A model generated the notes under the pieces. It did not search any database and was not told the DNA's origin. It worked only from the letters and a program-made list of their open reading frames with translations. Of a stretch of 26,835 bases of DNA, positions 1 through 6,752 are shown in pieces. The DNA comes from a virus, in IMG/VR virus record IMGVR_UViG_3300033150_001001, positions 1 through 26,835 of that record; one strand, given 5' to 3'. Numbering within the stretch: position 1 is the stretch's first letter; each line of letters begins with the position of its first letter. Both the position numbers and the translations under genes were made by a program.

Positions 1-411
1 ATCGTGACGGCGGGCATCCTCGCACCGAACGTCGTGGACAAGACCGCCGCGAACCCGGACGGTACGCCCACCGGGGCCGTGGGGGACATCTACGACGACG
101 AGGCCATCCGGCAGGCGATGTACTGGTACATGGAGCGGTGCAGGGACGTGGGTGTGCTCCACTCCGTGCACGGGGGCTGGTCCGTGGGCGAGGACGACAT
201 CGTGCTGCTGGAGAACTGGCAGAAGCGCGGGGAGAGCAAGGTCGGCGAGCGGACGGTCAAGGCGGGCACCTGGATGCAGACCCACAGGATTCGGAACACG
301 GACATCTGGACCGCCATCAAGTCCGGCAAGCTCAAGGGCTGGTCCCTCGGGATGCGGATCGAGGCGCGGATCGAGGAGGTCCCGGAGGACGAGGTGGAGA
401 TCGTGGGGTAG
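1..411 (+). CDS. Prohead protease, XkdF-like (Peptidase S78_2), 5' end cut off by the window
   Basis: The frame is open from the first base, so the gene begins upstream; the GTG at 4 is internal. The visible part starts with IVTAGILAPNVVD and continues with GDIYDDEAIRQAMYWYME, then LENWQ and GTWMQTHRIRNTDIWTAIKSG, and ends near KGWSLGMRIEARIEE. This is the pattern of the XkdF/S78_2 family: a V.APNVVD...GD strand, a motif around GTW, and a final GWS.G strand. Such proteases are known to process the scaffold and capsid N-terminus during head maturation. Its position just before scaffold and capsid genes fits. It ends at a TAG (409-411), and the following scaffold-like gene is in the same reading frame. 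The catalytic assignment is inferred from family resemblance, because the N-terminal part is missing. Confidence 0.8.
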   Translation: MVTAGILAPNVVDKTAANPDGTPTGAVGDIYDDEAIRQAMYWYMERCRDVGVLHSVHGGWSVGEDDIVLLENWQKRGESKVGERTVKAGTWMQTHRIRNTDIWTAIKSGKLKGWSLGMRIEARIEEVPEDEVEIVG

Positions 412-480
412 CCCGCCCGAGATACCTCCGGAAAGAAAAAGTTGCGCCCCCTCGGGAGAAGGGGGCAAGATAACAGCAAG

Positions 481-1491
481 ATGGCCGAGGAGGACTCCAG
501 GAAGAGACGGAAGAAGCGCACCCTGAAGGTGCGCCGGCTCCTCCGAATGTGGCCGTTCGAGAACCGGCTGGTTCCGGCCGGGGCGAACGGCATGGACTTC
601 GCGGTCGTCAAGGCCCTGGAGGCGAACATGAAGAATCTCGACCCTGCCAAGCTGGAGGAGGCCATCGCCTCGCTCCAGGAGGTGCACAAGGCCGCGAAGG
701 CCGAGGGCCGCCTGGACGACGCCGCGTCCAGGAAGGTCGGGGACCTGCTGGCCGGCGTGATGGGCTCGCTGGCTCCCATGCTGGATGCCCCGTCCGGCAC
801 GGTCCCGGCGAACGCCCTCGAGGAGGTGGCCAAGGGCATGGACGCCCTCGCCACGGACCTCCAGGCCGTGGACGTGAACGCGGCCATGGAGCTGGAGGAC
901 CTGCGGGCGAAGCTGGAGGCCGCCATCAAGGACGCCGAGGCCGCGGGGGAGCCCGAGAAGCCAGAGGCAGAGGCGGAGGAAGCCGAGGAGCCGGAGGCAG
1001 CCGAGGTGGAGGAGGGCGAGCCGGAGGCCAAGGAGCCCGAGAAGGCCGAGGCGTCGGACCAGGAGGGCGAGGGGAAGTCGGGGAAGGGCGAGGTGGAGGC
1101 CGAGTCAGGGAAGGACGGGGAGAAGGCCGGGGAGGAGAAGGCCGGAGAGGGAGATGAGGAGGAGACCGGGGAGAAGGAGGGAGAGAAGGAGGGCAAGGGG
1201 GAGCCCTCTCCGGAGAAGGCGGAGTCCACGCCCGTGACCCGGGAGGAGCTGCGCGAGTTCGGCAAGAGCCTGGCGGCGACCCTGCGCACCGAGCTTCAGG
1301 GTCTCGTCAGCGAGGTAACCAAGAGCCTGAAGCCCGGGGGCCCGGATGGCCCCGCGACGGTGCCCTCCTCGCAGGAGGTCGTCGCCGGGCAGGGCCAGGG
1401 GCGGGACGACGGCCCACTGGTCCGCGTCTACAACGACCTCTCCGATCCGGATGTCCTCGAGAGGATCTCGGACGAGGAGCTGGGCCTGTAG
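481..1491 (+). CDS. Acidic scaffold-like head protein with XkdF-type 'VPAGAN' segment
   Basis: About 336 residues from ATG 481. A TTG at 442 is an alternative start; a GA-rich stretch at 457-466 is a distant ribosome binding site. The protein begins with a basic stretch (KRRKKRTLKVRRLL). Next comes NRLVPAGANGMDFAVVK, which resembles the segment following the protease domain in XkdF-like proteins (usually a VDRGAN/VPRGAN motif). Then follow helix-forming segments and a long, low-complexity Glu/Ala/Lys region (about residues 155-260). Highly charged helical proteins between protease and capsid genes are typically scaffolds. It lies in the same frame as the protease, separated by a single TAG and 23 codons, so it may derive from, or be, the C-terminal half of a fused protease-scaffold. 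The scaffold role is inferred from position and composition. Confidence 0.7.
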   Translation: MAEEDSRKRRKKRTLKVRRLLRMWPFENRLVPAGANGMDFAVVKALEANMKNLDPAKLEEAIASLQEVHKAAKAEGRLDDAASRKVGDLLAGVMGSLAPMLDAPSGTVPANALEEVAKGMDALATDLQAVDVNAAMELEDLRAKLEAAIKDAEAAGEPEKPEAEAEEAEEPEAAEVEEGEPEAKEPEKAEASDQEGEGKSGKGEVEAESGKDGEKAGEEKAGEGDEEETGEKEGEKEGKGEPSPEKAESTPVTREELREFGKSLAATLRTELQGLVSEVTKSLKPGGPDGPATVPSSQEVVAGQGQGRDDGPLVRVYNDLSDPDVLERISDEELGL

Positions 1492-1505
1492 CCCGGGAGG
1501 CGAAC

Positions 1506-2453
1506 ATGCTGGAGAATCGCAAGATCAAGGACATCGTGGCCAAGGCCGACCTCGCGGTCGATGATCTCACCTCGGGCGGCCTGGAGGTCCGGGAGCAGGT
1601 CACCCGGTTCTTCGTGGTGATGATCAAGAAGACCGTGGTGCTCCCCATGATCCGGACCATGACCATTGGCCGGAACCAGCGGGAGATCCCGAAGATGACC
1701 ACCTTCGGGAGCAACGTGATGCACCCAGCTGTGGAGGCCCAGGCGCTCACCTACGCGCAGCGGGTGAAGCCGGGCTTCGATCAGGTGATCCTCACCACCT
1801 ACAAGGGCAAGTGCCAGGTGGACTTCCCCGAGGAGGTGCTGATCCGCCAGGTGGAGGGCCCCAGGTTCAAGAGCACGATGATGTCCTACCTGGCCCTCCA
1901 CGTGAAGCGGGACATCGAGGACAAGCTGATCAACGGCGACACCACCAACGGCTCGACCCCGTGGCTGCGGCAGGCCAACGGCATGATCGCCCTGGCCACC
2001 TCGAACACCTACGCGGCCGGCGGGGTGGACCTGTCCGGGAGCGTCCTGGACACCGCCATCCTGACCATGCCCGAGGAGTTCGAGGACGTGGAGCAGCGGG
2101 CCGTGTTCCTGACCAACCGGAACGCCTACGCGGCCTACCGGCGGGAGCTGGGCCTGCGCGTCGGCGGGCTGGGCGACAGCCACGTCGTGAACAAGCGGCC
2201 CCTGTACTACGACGACATCGAGGTCAAGAAGGTTCCGCTGTTCCCGAACGACCTGGGCGCGGGCGCGGACGAGACCGTGGTGCTCTACCTCGATCCGAAG
2301 AACATGATCTACGCCATCGAGGAGAACCTGAAGGTCTACAGCGAGTTCGCCGTCCGCGAGGGCGTGTGGACCGTGGTGATGACCATCACCTACGCGCAGC
2401 AGTACGAGCACGAGCCGATGGTCGTCAAGGTGACCGGCGTCAACGGGTCCTAG
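1506..2453 (+). CDS. Major capsid protein (HK97-like fold expected)
   Basis: A 315-residue protein from ATG 1506 with a good ribosome binding site (GGGAGG, 1496-1501). It lies directly after the protease and scaffold genes and before a small decoration-like gene, the usual capsid position. Visible features include an N-terminal helical segment, a central EEVLIRQVEGPRFKSTMMSY stretch (an E-loop to spine-helix-like region), HVKRDIEDKLINGD, then a region rich in aromatic residues and asparagine (FLTNRNAYAAYRRELGLRVG), and a C-terminal beta part ending in EHEPMVVKVTGV. These are characteristics of phage coat proteins of about 300 residues. Shell formation is inferred from order and general pattern; no single diagnostic motif is present. 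Codon use is strongly GC3, as expected for a highly expressed gene in this genome. Confidence 0.8.
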   Translation: MLENRKIKDIVAKADLAVDDLTSGGLEVREQVTRFFVVMIKKTVVLPMIRTMTIGRNQREIPKMTTFGSNVMHPAVEAQALTYAQRVKPGFDQVILTTYKGKCQVDFPEEVLIRQVEGPRFKSTMMSYLALHVKRDIEDKLINGDTTNGSTPWLRQANGMIALATSNTYAAGGVDLSGSVLDTAILTMPEEFEDVEQRAVFLTNRNAYAAYRRELGLRVGGLGDSHVVNKRPLYYDDIEVKKVPLFPNDLGAGADETVVLYLDPKNMIYAIEENLKVYSEFAVREGVWTVVMTITYAQQYEHEPMVVKVTGVNGS

Positions 2454-2469
2454 CAAGCCTGATCAGTGA

Positions 2470-2493
2470 CCGGGACCGCCACGGCGGACCCGG
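2470..2493 (+). promoter_or_regulatory. Hairpin immediately upstream of the decoration gene's ribosome binding site
   Basis: The transcript can fold as CCGGG-A-CCGCC-AC-GGCGG-A-CCCGG: two perfect 5-bp stems separated by an A-A mismatch. It is followed directly by AAGGAGG (2494-2500) and ATG 2506. There is no T-tract, so it is not a standard terminator. A role in mRNA stability or in setting the capsid/decoration expression ratio is inferred. Confidence 0.5.
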
Positions 2494-2505
2494 AAGGAGG
2501 AGAAC

Positions 2506-2865
2506 ATGGCGATCACCAACGCCGCGGCCGCGGGCACCCAGGGGCTCCGGGCTCCGCTGAAGGTCCAGTCCATCGGCCGGCTCGACTTCGATCTCGACAA
2601 CAGCTACCCCACCGGGGGCTACGCCGACTTCGCCAACGCCTCCGGCGGAACCATCCAGGGCATCTCGACCTTCACCGGGGTCACGGTGATCGAGATCCCG
2701 GACAAGTTCGTGCTCAACTCGGACGGGTCCGCCGGCGTGATCCTGCACTGGGACCGGGCCAACGACAAGCTCATGTGCATGGATCCCACCACGGGCAAGG
2801 AGGTCACGAACGGGACCGACCTGTCCAAGTTCACGGATGTCGAGCTGAGCTTCTACTACATCTAG
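2506..2865 (+). CDS. Small head decoration-like virion protein
   Basis: A 119-residue protein with a strong AAGGAGG site seven to eight bases before ATG 2506. It starts with a short Ala-rich segment (MAITNAAAAGTQGLRAP). The remainder is beta-rich with small polar residues: DLDNSYPTGGYADFANA, then a hydrophobic strand VTVIEIPDKFVL, and HWDRANDKLMCMD. No cysteine pair or membrane segment suggests another role. Small beta proteins encoded next to the capsid are commonly decoration or stabilisation proteins bound to the outside of the shell. The DNSYPTGGY signature occurs in phage proteins at this position as far as I recall, but the assignment rests on position and size. It is flanked on both sides by gaps containing hairpins. 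Confidence 0.6.
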   Translation: MAITNAAAAGTQGLRAPLKVQSIGRLDFDLDNSYPTGGYADFANASGGTIQGISTFTGVTVIEIPDKFVLNSDGSAGVILHWDRANDKLMCMDPTTGKEVTNGTDLSKFTDVELSFYYI

Positions 2866-2887
2866 GCGTCGCATCCCTCCATTCCCC

Positions 2888-2916
2888 GCCCTGACGGGCT
2901 GACAACGTTCAGGAGG
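2888..2916 (+). promoter_or_regulatory. Leader element: hairpin + CTGACAACGTTCA + ribosome binding site (copy 1)
   Basis: A GCCC-TGAC-GGGC hairpin (2888-2899) is followed by CTGACAACGTTCA (2899-2911) and GGAGG (2912-2916), six bases before ATG 2922. The same 13-mer in the same arrangement recurs at 10936-10948. The 13-mer contains the palindrome AACGTT. The repeated layout suggests a dedicated post-transcriptional or protein-binding element; its function is not known to me. Confidence 0.55.
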
Positions 2917-2921
2917 CCCCC

Positions 2922-3758
2922 ATGAGTTCCCTACACGAGCAGATCCAGAAGGCTATCCTCGAGGGCCGGAAGGAGGACGCGCTCGCGCTCCTCGCCCGCC
3001 TCGGAAAGCAGCCGTCCCGGTTCGCATCCGGTCTGGCGGACGACGTGTTCGCCGGGTGCGAGACCGTGTTCGTCCGCCTCAAGCCCTACGACCCGTCTGC
3101 GGGCCAGAAGGTGCGGCGTGCGGCCGTGCCGGAGATCACGCGGGTCCGGACGCGGGCTCAGCCCAGGCTGGACCCCGCGACCGGGCGGATCGTCCAGGAG
3201 CAGGTATCCGAGCCGATGCCCAGGGTCCTCCGGGGCGGCACGGGCATGCCCGGCGACATCCCCGAGTGGGTGGAGGTGCCCGTGGAGGTGGGCCGCGCCG
3301 TGCTCAAGTACAGGCAGGATCCCCGGAACCCCAGGTCCCCGGCCCTGTTCGACGTGGTGACCCCGGAGGAGCGGGCCATGATCGACGAGGCGGAGCAGCG
3401 CGCCCGCGAGCGGGCCATCGCCATGAACGACCCGGAGCAGGTCCGGCGGCAGACCGTGGCCCAGGTCACCGCGGCCGGCGTCCGGGGCAAGGAGGTGGCT
3501 CCCGTCCGCGAGGCTCCCTCCGTGGCGCAGGCCGCCGAACGGTTCCTCGAGGCTCCAGCCGTCGAGGATGCTCGTCCCTTGTCCCCTGCGGACAGGAGCC
3601 GGCTGGCCGCTGCCCTCGGAGGCGACGCCGGGGCGGGGGGTGAAGGAAAGGCCCCCGTGGACCTGTCCGCAGAGACCCCGGACATCCCGGATCTCGAGGA
3701 GGACATGGCCGAGGTCGAGCGGGCGGGCAGGGCCCCCAAAGCCCGGGTGACTCCGTAG
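2922..3758 (+). CDS. Unknown head-region protein with proline/alanine-rich C-terminus
   Basis: A 278-residue protein of unrecognised family. The N-terminus is helical (MSSLHEQIQKAILEGRKEDALALLARLG). A central part has many Arg and Pro residues, including GDIPEWVEVPVEVGRAVLKY and VTPEERAMIDEAEQRARERA. The C-terminal third is low-complexity, Ala/Pro/Glu-rich and probably disordered (about residues 180-278). GGAGG lies six bases before ATG 2922, so the start is secure. It sits between decoration-like and connector genes, suggesting a minor head or head-completion component, but nothing visible gives a biochemical role. It is preceded by the repeated hairpin/13-mer leader. Confidence 0.6.
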   Translation: MSSLHEQIQKAILEGRKEDALALLARLGKQPSRFASGLADDVFAGCETVFVRLKPYDPSAGQKVRRAAVPEITRVRTRAQPRLDPATGRIVQEQVSEPMPRVLRGGTGMPGDIPEWVEVPVEVGRAVLKYRQDPRNPRSPALFDVVTPEERAMIDEAEQRARERAIAMNDPEQVRRQTVAQVTAAGVRGKEVAPVREAPSVAQAAERFLEAPAVEDARPLSPADRSRLAAALGGDAGAGGEGKAPVDLSAETPDIPDLEEDMAEVERAGRAPKARVTP

Positions 3759-3769
3759 CGGGGGCCGGC

Positions 3770-4069
3770 GTGGCGGGCGCATCCAGGACGGCGACCACCA
3801 TCCGGAACGGGGAGTACGTCACCGTCTGGAACCTGGACGTGGCCATCTTCGCGGCCGCGTGCGGGCTACCCTACGTGGAGGCGCGGAGGGTGGGGAAGGG
3901 TAAGCACGAGATCACCTTCCATGATCCCGGCGGGGCCTTCCGCGGCCTGGAGATGCTCTACAACAACGGGGGAGCCATCCCGGCCATCCGGCTGATGGCG
4001 ACTCAGCGGGCGCTCAAGTCCTTCATGCGCCGATGCGCCCGGGAATCTGGCCGGAACCAGGGCGAGTAG
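3770..4069 (+). CDS. Small protein resembling DUF5659
   Basis: 99 residues from GTG 3770, 11 bases after the preceding stop. The core runs YVTVWNLDVAIFAAACGLPY, then a basic turn (RRVGKGKHEITFHD), then GLEMLYNNGGAIPAIRLMAT and LKSFMRR. The order (a T/V-x-D-L-x-x-A-A-x-x-x-x-G helix, a K.xx.F.F.D strand, a short helix, an NGG turn, then a helix ending LKS) resembles the DUF5659 proteins known from phages and their hosts, whose function is unknown. The similarity is by eye only. Its place in the head operon suggests co-expression with virion genes rather than proving a structural role. No membrane or metal-binding motif is visible. Confidence 0.55.
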   Translation: MAGASRTATTIRNGEYVTVWNLDVAIFAAACGLPYVEARRVGKGKHEITFHDPGGAFRGLEMLYNNGGAIPAIRLMATQRALKSFMRRCARESGRNQGE

Positions 4070-4071
4070 CG

Positions 4072-4077
4072 TATACT
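4072..4077 (+). promoter_or_regulatory. Candidate -10 box placed for a leaderless start
   Basis: TATACT lies six bases upstream of ATG 4084, the spacing at which transcription would begin at or near the start codon. There is no convincing -35 hexamer at 16-18 bases and no good ribosome binding site for this gene, which makes a leaderless or weak internal promoter possible. The match is short, so confidence is low. Confidence 0.25.
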
Positions 4078-4083
4078 TGGCTC

Positions 4084-5199
4084 ATGGTTCCAGGTCTCGT
4101 CCAGGGAGAGCCGTCCAGCAAGAGCGTGCCCCTGCTCCAGCTCCTCTGCCGCTGGGGAGAGACGCTCAAGGACCCCGTGTCCGCCACGTTCCGCATCGAG
4201 GACGTCCACGATCCGTCCGCCGCGGCGACGACCGTGGTGGCGACCACATCCCTGGGGGCCGCGAACAAGCTGGGGACGGGCCGGTACGCGCTGCCCACGG
4301 GGGATACCTCCGGGTGGAACGTGGGAACGCACAGGGCCGTCTGCGAGTACGTGATGTCTGCGGGAGGGCCGACGCACACGCACATCCTGGAGTTCGAGGT
4401 TCTGGACCCGCTGGACTGGACGACCGGGGTGGACTTCCTCGGGCTGGCCACGACCCGGGACCTGTACCTCGACGAATACGTGGCGTCCACGGTGACCCGC
4501 AGGCAGGTCCACAGGTGGCTGAACCAGTGGTCCTGGGACCTGGAAGCGAAGCTGGGGCGACGCTTCGGCCCCCGGTACATGGTCGTCCGGGTATCCGGCA
4601 GGGAGTCGCCCATGCTCCTGCTGCCGGAGGCCCTGCTGGCCATCGAGAAGGTCGAGGCCGTGTGGAAGGACTCGGACGGCGAGGAGGTCACCTACGAGTA
4701 CGACAACGCCTACTTCCGGGTGCTGAACCGCCACCTGGACGACCCCATGGTCGGGGAGGACGACAGGTACGATCCCAGGCTGGAGATCACGGGGTGGACC
4801 GACCCCGTGTCCTTCATCTCCACCTTCGACTGGCCGTGGGGCAGGCAGAACGTCAAGATCACGGGGGTCTGGGGGTTCACGGACCCGACGCCGCACCCCT
4901 CCGGGGAGCAGGTCCCCTGGGGCCGGCGGCCCCGGGAGCTGACCCAGGTGCTCGGGGCGCTGGTGTCGCGCTCCCTCGAGGACCCGACCATGACCGACCC
5001 GACCGTCTGGAGCCCGGGCAGCATCCAGCAGATCAAGACCCGGGACCAGTCCTTGAAGTTCGGTGGGGGCTCGGGAGGAGGCGGCTTCCGGCCCGCGCCC
5101 GACTCCCCCACGGGGGACCCCGCGCTGGACCGGCTGCTGCTGCGGTTCATGCAGCCCGTATCCTCGGACTACTCCGGGAAAGAGGAGGAGGACCTGTGA
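4084..5199 (+). CDS. Head-tail connector (gp6-like) with extra N-terminal beta domain
   Basis: About 371 residues from ATG 4084 (MVPGLVQGEP); an upstream in-frame ATG at 4033 lies inside the previous gene and is less likely. Residues about 20-105 look like a beta-sandwich: VSATFRIEDVHDP, then GTGRYALPTGDTSGW, HRAVCEYVM and ILEFEVLDP. This is a pattern often found in front of phage connector domains. The rest matches gp6-type connectors: HRWLNQWSWDLEAKLGRRFG, a PMLLLPEALLAIEKVEAV strand pair, YFRVLNR, and RQNVKITGVWGFTDP. In HK97-like phages gp6 forms the ring below the portal. Its C-terminus (GGGSGGGG linker and acidic tail) overlaps the next gene by GTGA. The fused domain could contact the neck exterior (inference). 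Confidence 0.75.
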   Translation: MVPGLVQGEPSSKSVPLLQLLCRWGETLKDPVSATFRIEDVHDPSAAATTVVATTSLGAANKLGTGRYALPTGDTSGWNVGTHRAVCEYVMSAGGPTHTHILEFEVLDPLDWTTGVDFLGLATTRDLYLDEYVASTVTRRQVHRWLNQWSWDLEAKLGRRFGPRYMVVRVSGRESPMLLLPEALLAIEKVEAVWKDSDGEEVTYEYDNAYFRVLNRHLDDPMVGEDDRYDPRLEITGWTDPVSFISTFDWPWGRQNVKITGVWGFTDPTPHPSGEQVPWGRRPRELTQVLGALVSRSLEDPTMTDPTVWSPGSIQQIKTRDQSLKFGGGSGGGGFRPAPDSPTGDPALDRLLLRFMQPVSSDYSGKEEEDL

Positions 5200-5495
5200 G
5201 CGGTGACAGAGATACCTGGGACGAGCTGGCCGGGTTCGCCGGTCTGGAGAACCTGAGCCTGCCCTGCCCACCCTTGGACGATCTCCCGGAGGGACGGCGG
5301 AGGGAGATCATCCTCGATGATCCCGGGGAGGGGACGAGGCGGGGCGAGGTTCACAAGGTCATCCGCAAGGAGAAGGGCAAGTGGATCCTGTACGACTCCT
5401 CCGGCAAGAAGCGCCTCGGGACCCATGACACCTACGCCTCCGCGCTGCGGCAGGAGCGGGCCATCCAGATGGCCAAGCGGCGTCGAGGAGGCTGA
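5196..5495 (+). CDS. Small head-region protein with basic C-terminal 'KW-LGTH-T' motif
   Basis: 99 residues from GTG 5196, which overlaps the connector stop as GTGA; GAGGAGG just upstream supports the start. The N-terminal half is acidic and unstructured-looking (SGDRDTWDELAGFAGLENL). The C-terminal half, GKWILYDSSGKKRLGTHDTY followed by a basic Arg-rich helix, matches a short motif common in phage proteins: a two-strand turn then a helix, with consensus KW.l.s..GkkLG.h.T...A...E. This motif is often a C-terminal appendage, here a separate gene. Its function is unknown to me. The long open frame upstream of 5196 in this frame is a shadow of the connector gene. Confidence 0.6.
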   Translation: MSGDRDTWDELAGFAGLENLSLPCPPLDDLPEGRRREIILDDPGEGTRRGEVHKVIRKEKGKWILYDSSGKKRLGTHDTYASALRQERAIQMAKRRRGG

Positions 5496-5498
5496 CCC

Positions 5499-6011
5499 GT
5501 GCCGCCCAGCGTCCCGCTCATCTTCCCGGTCGAGGCCGTGATTCACCGGCTGGACATCACGGCCACCCGGGCCGTGGATCCCCCGGGACCGGACGCCGCG
5601 GGCTTCGACGACGTGCTGGGCGAGCCGCTGGGCTACGCGGGGGTGGGAGGCGAGAGGACGGCTCCCAGGCAGGAGATGGCCCCCATCCGGGTCAAGTGCC
5701 AGGTGGAGACCCGGACCTTCGAGGAGCTGCGCATGATCTTCACGGGCAACGACCCCGTGGGGAACCTCGTGCTGGTCTGCCACCGGAGGCTGCTCCGGCG
5801 GCAGGGCCTCATCGACGCCTCGACGGGACGGTGCCTGCTCAAGTCGGGAGACCGAATCGAGAAGCTGGAGCGGGGTGGACGGACGGTCATGCAGCCCGTC
5901 AAGCCCCTGTACGTCTACGCCGTGCTGCCGGCCTCCTGGGGGCTGGGCGCGGACGGGTACGACCTTGAGGTGGTCTACACCACCGAGCGGACCGCGTACC
6001 CCATGAGCTGA
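5499..6011 (+). CDS. Probable head closure / neck protein
   Basis: 170 residues from GTG 5499, three bases after the previous stop, with GAGGAGG at about 5487-5493. The start reads VIFHRL-like (FPVEAVIHRLDITATRAVDP), then a PIRVKCQVETRTFEELRM strand-helix, NLVLVCHRRLLRRQGLID, GRCLLKSGDRIEKL and a final strand DLEVVYTTERT. This beta-barrel-like arrangement, with a 'GRCLLKxGDRI' segment, occurs in head-closure-type proteins lying two genes after the connector. Here it follows the gp6-like connector, as expected for the stopper that seals DNA before tail joining. The assignment is from position and secondary structure pattern rather than a diagnostic motif. Confidence 0.55.
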   Translation: MPPSVPLIFPVEAVIHRLDITATRAVDPPGPDAAGFDDVLGEPLGYAGVGGERTAPRQEMAPIRVKCQVETRTFEELRMIFTGNDPVGNLVLVCHRRLLRRQGLIDASTGRCLLKSGDRIEKLERGGRTVMQPVKPLYVYAVLPASWGLGADGYDLEVVYTTERTAYPMS

Positions 6012-6022
6012 CGGAGAGGTCG

Positions 6023-6748
6023 GTGCGGCTAACCTTCGACAAGGAGAGCTTCAAGCACTACTACAAGCTCCTCGAGCTGTTCAATCACTTCTGCATCGAC
6101 CTGGCCAATCCGGGGCTGGGGCGGACCGCCAAGGTCACGCATAGCTCGTTCGTTCAGATGGGGCTCACGATCCGCTCGGCTGTCCGGGCGCGGTACTACT
6201 CCGCCGTGCAGGACGAGTCCCTGATCGCCAGGTTGGCCAAGCAGCAGGGCAAGGCGGCCGGAGCGGAGCTGCCTGCCAGGCAGCCGGCCCCCCGCTGGGT
6301 CAACCGCGGGTACATCTACTTGGGGCAGGCCGTCACCAGCAAGACCACGAGGCGGAAGCACGAGAGCACCATGGACATCGGCATCCGCCCGAGCGCCCTG
6401 GACTGGCGGGGGTATCCCTTGTGGATCATTGCCAAGAACCTCGAAGATCCGCCTCCGATGATCGTCATGCGGCGGACGCTCCGGATGCACATCTACATCG
6501 AGATGCTGAAGAAGCACTGGGCCGGCCCCGGAAAGCCCAAGACAGGAAAGCACCTCCCAGACATGGATGTCGGACCGCCCATCGTGTTCCATCCTCAGCC
6601 CGTCCCGATCTGGCGGTCCGTGTTCGAGGACTTGGGGTGGAAGCACGAGGCGTTCAAGAAGTTCAACATTGAGCTGTCCCTGAAGCTCAACGGGGTGGCC
6701 CGGAGGTACGGGGCCAGGATCACGCCGATGAAGGAGCTGTTCGGGTAG
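6023..6748 (+). CDS. Probable tail completion/neck protein of unrecognised family
   Basis: 241 residues from GTG 6023, with CGGAGAGGT immediately upstream. It is basic and helical at the N-terminus (KESFKHYYKLLELFNHFCID), followed by VRARYYSAVQDESL, a proline stretch (ELPARQPAPRWVNRG), and an aromatic C-terminal half with HIYIEMLKKHW and IWRSVFEDLGWKHEAF. I do not recognise the family. In contractile-tail phages the gene between the head closure and tail terminator genes usually encodes a tail-completion or HK97-gp10-type protein, so that is the working guess. The next gene begins five bases after its stop. No signal peptide or membrane segment is visible. Confidence 0.5.
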   Translation: MRLTFDKESFKHYYKLLELFNHFCIDLANPGLGRTAKVTHSSFVQMGLTIRSAVRARYYSAVQDESLIARLAKQQGKAAGAELPARQPAPRWVNRGYIYLGQAVTSKTTRRKHESTMDIGIRPSALDWRGYPLWIIAKNLEDPPPMIVMRRTLRMHIYIEMLKKHWAGPGKPKTGKHLPDMDVGPPIVFHPQPVPIWRSVFEDLGWKHEAFKKFNIELSLKLNGVARRYGARITPMKELFG

Positions 6749-6752
6749 GCCG

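Noticed and set aside
955-1215. GA-rich imperfect repeats in the scaffold gene as a separate repeat element
   Set aside because: Explained by Glu/Lys/Ala low-complexity coding sequence; no regular unit.
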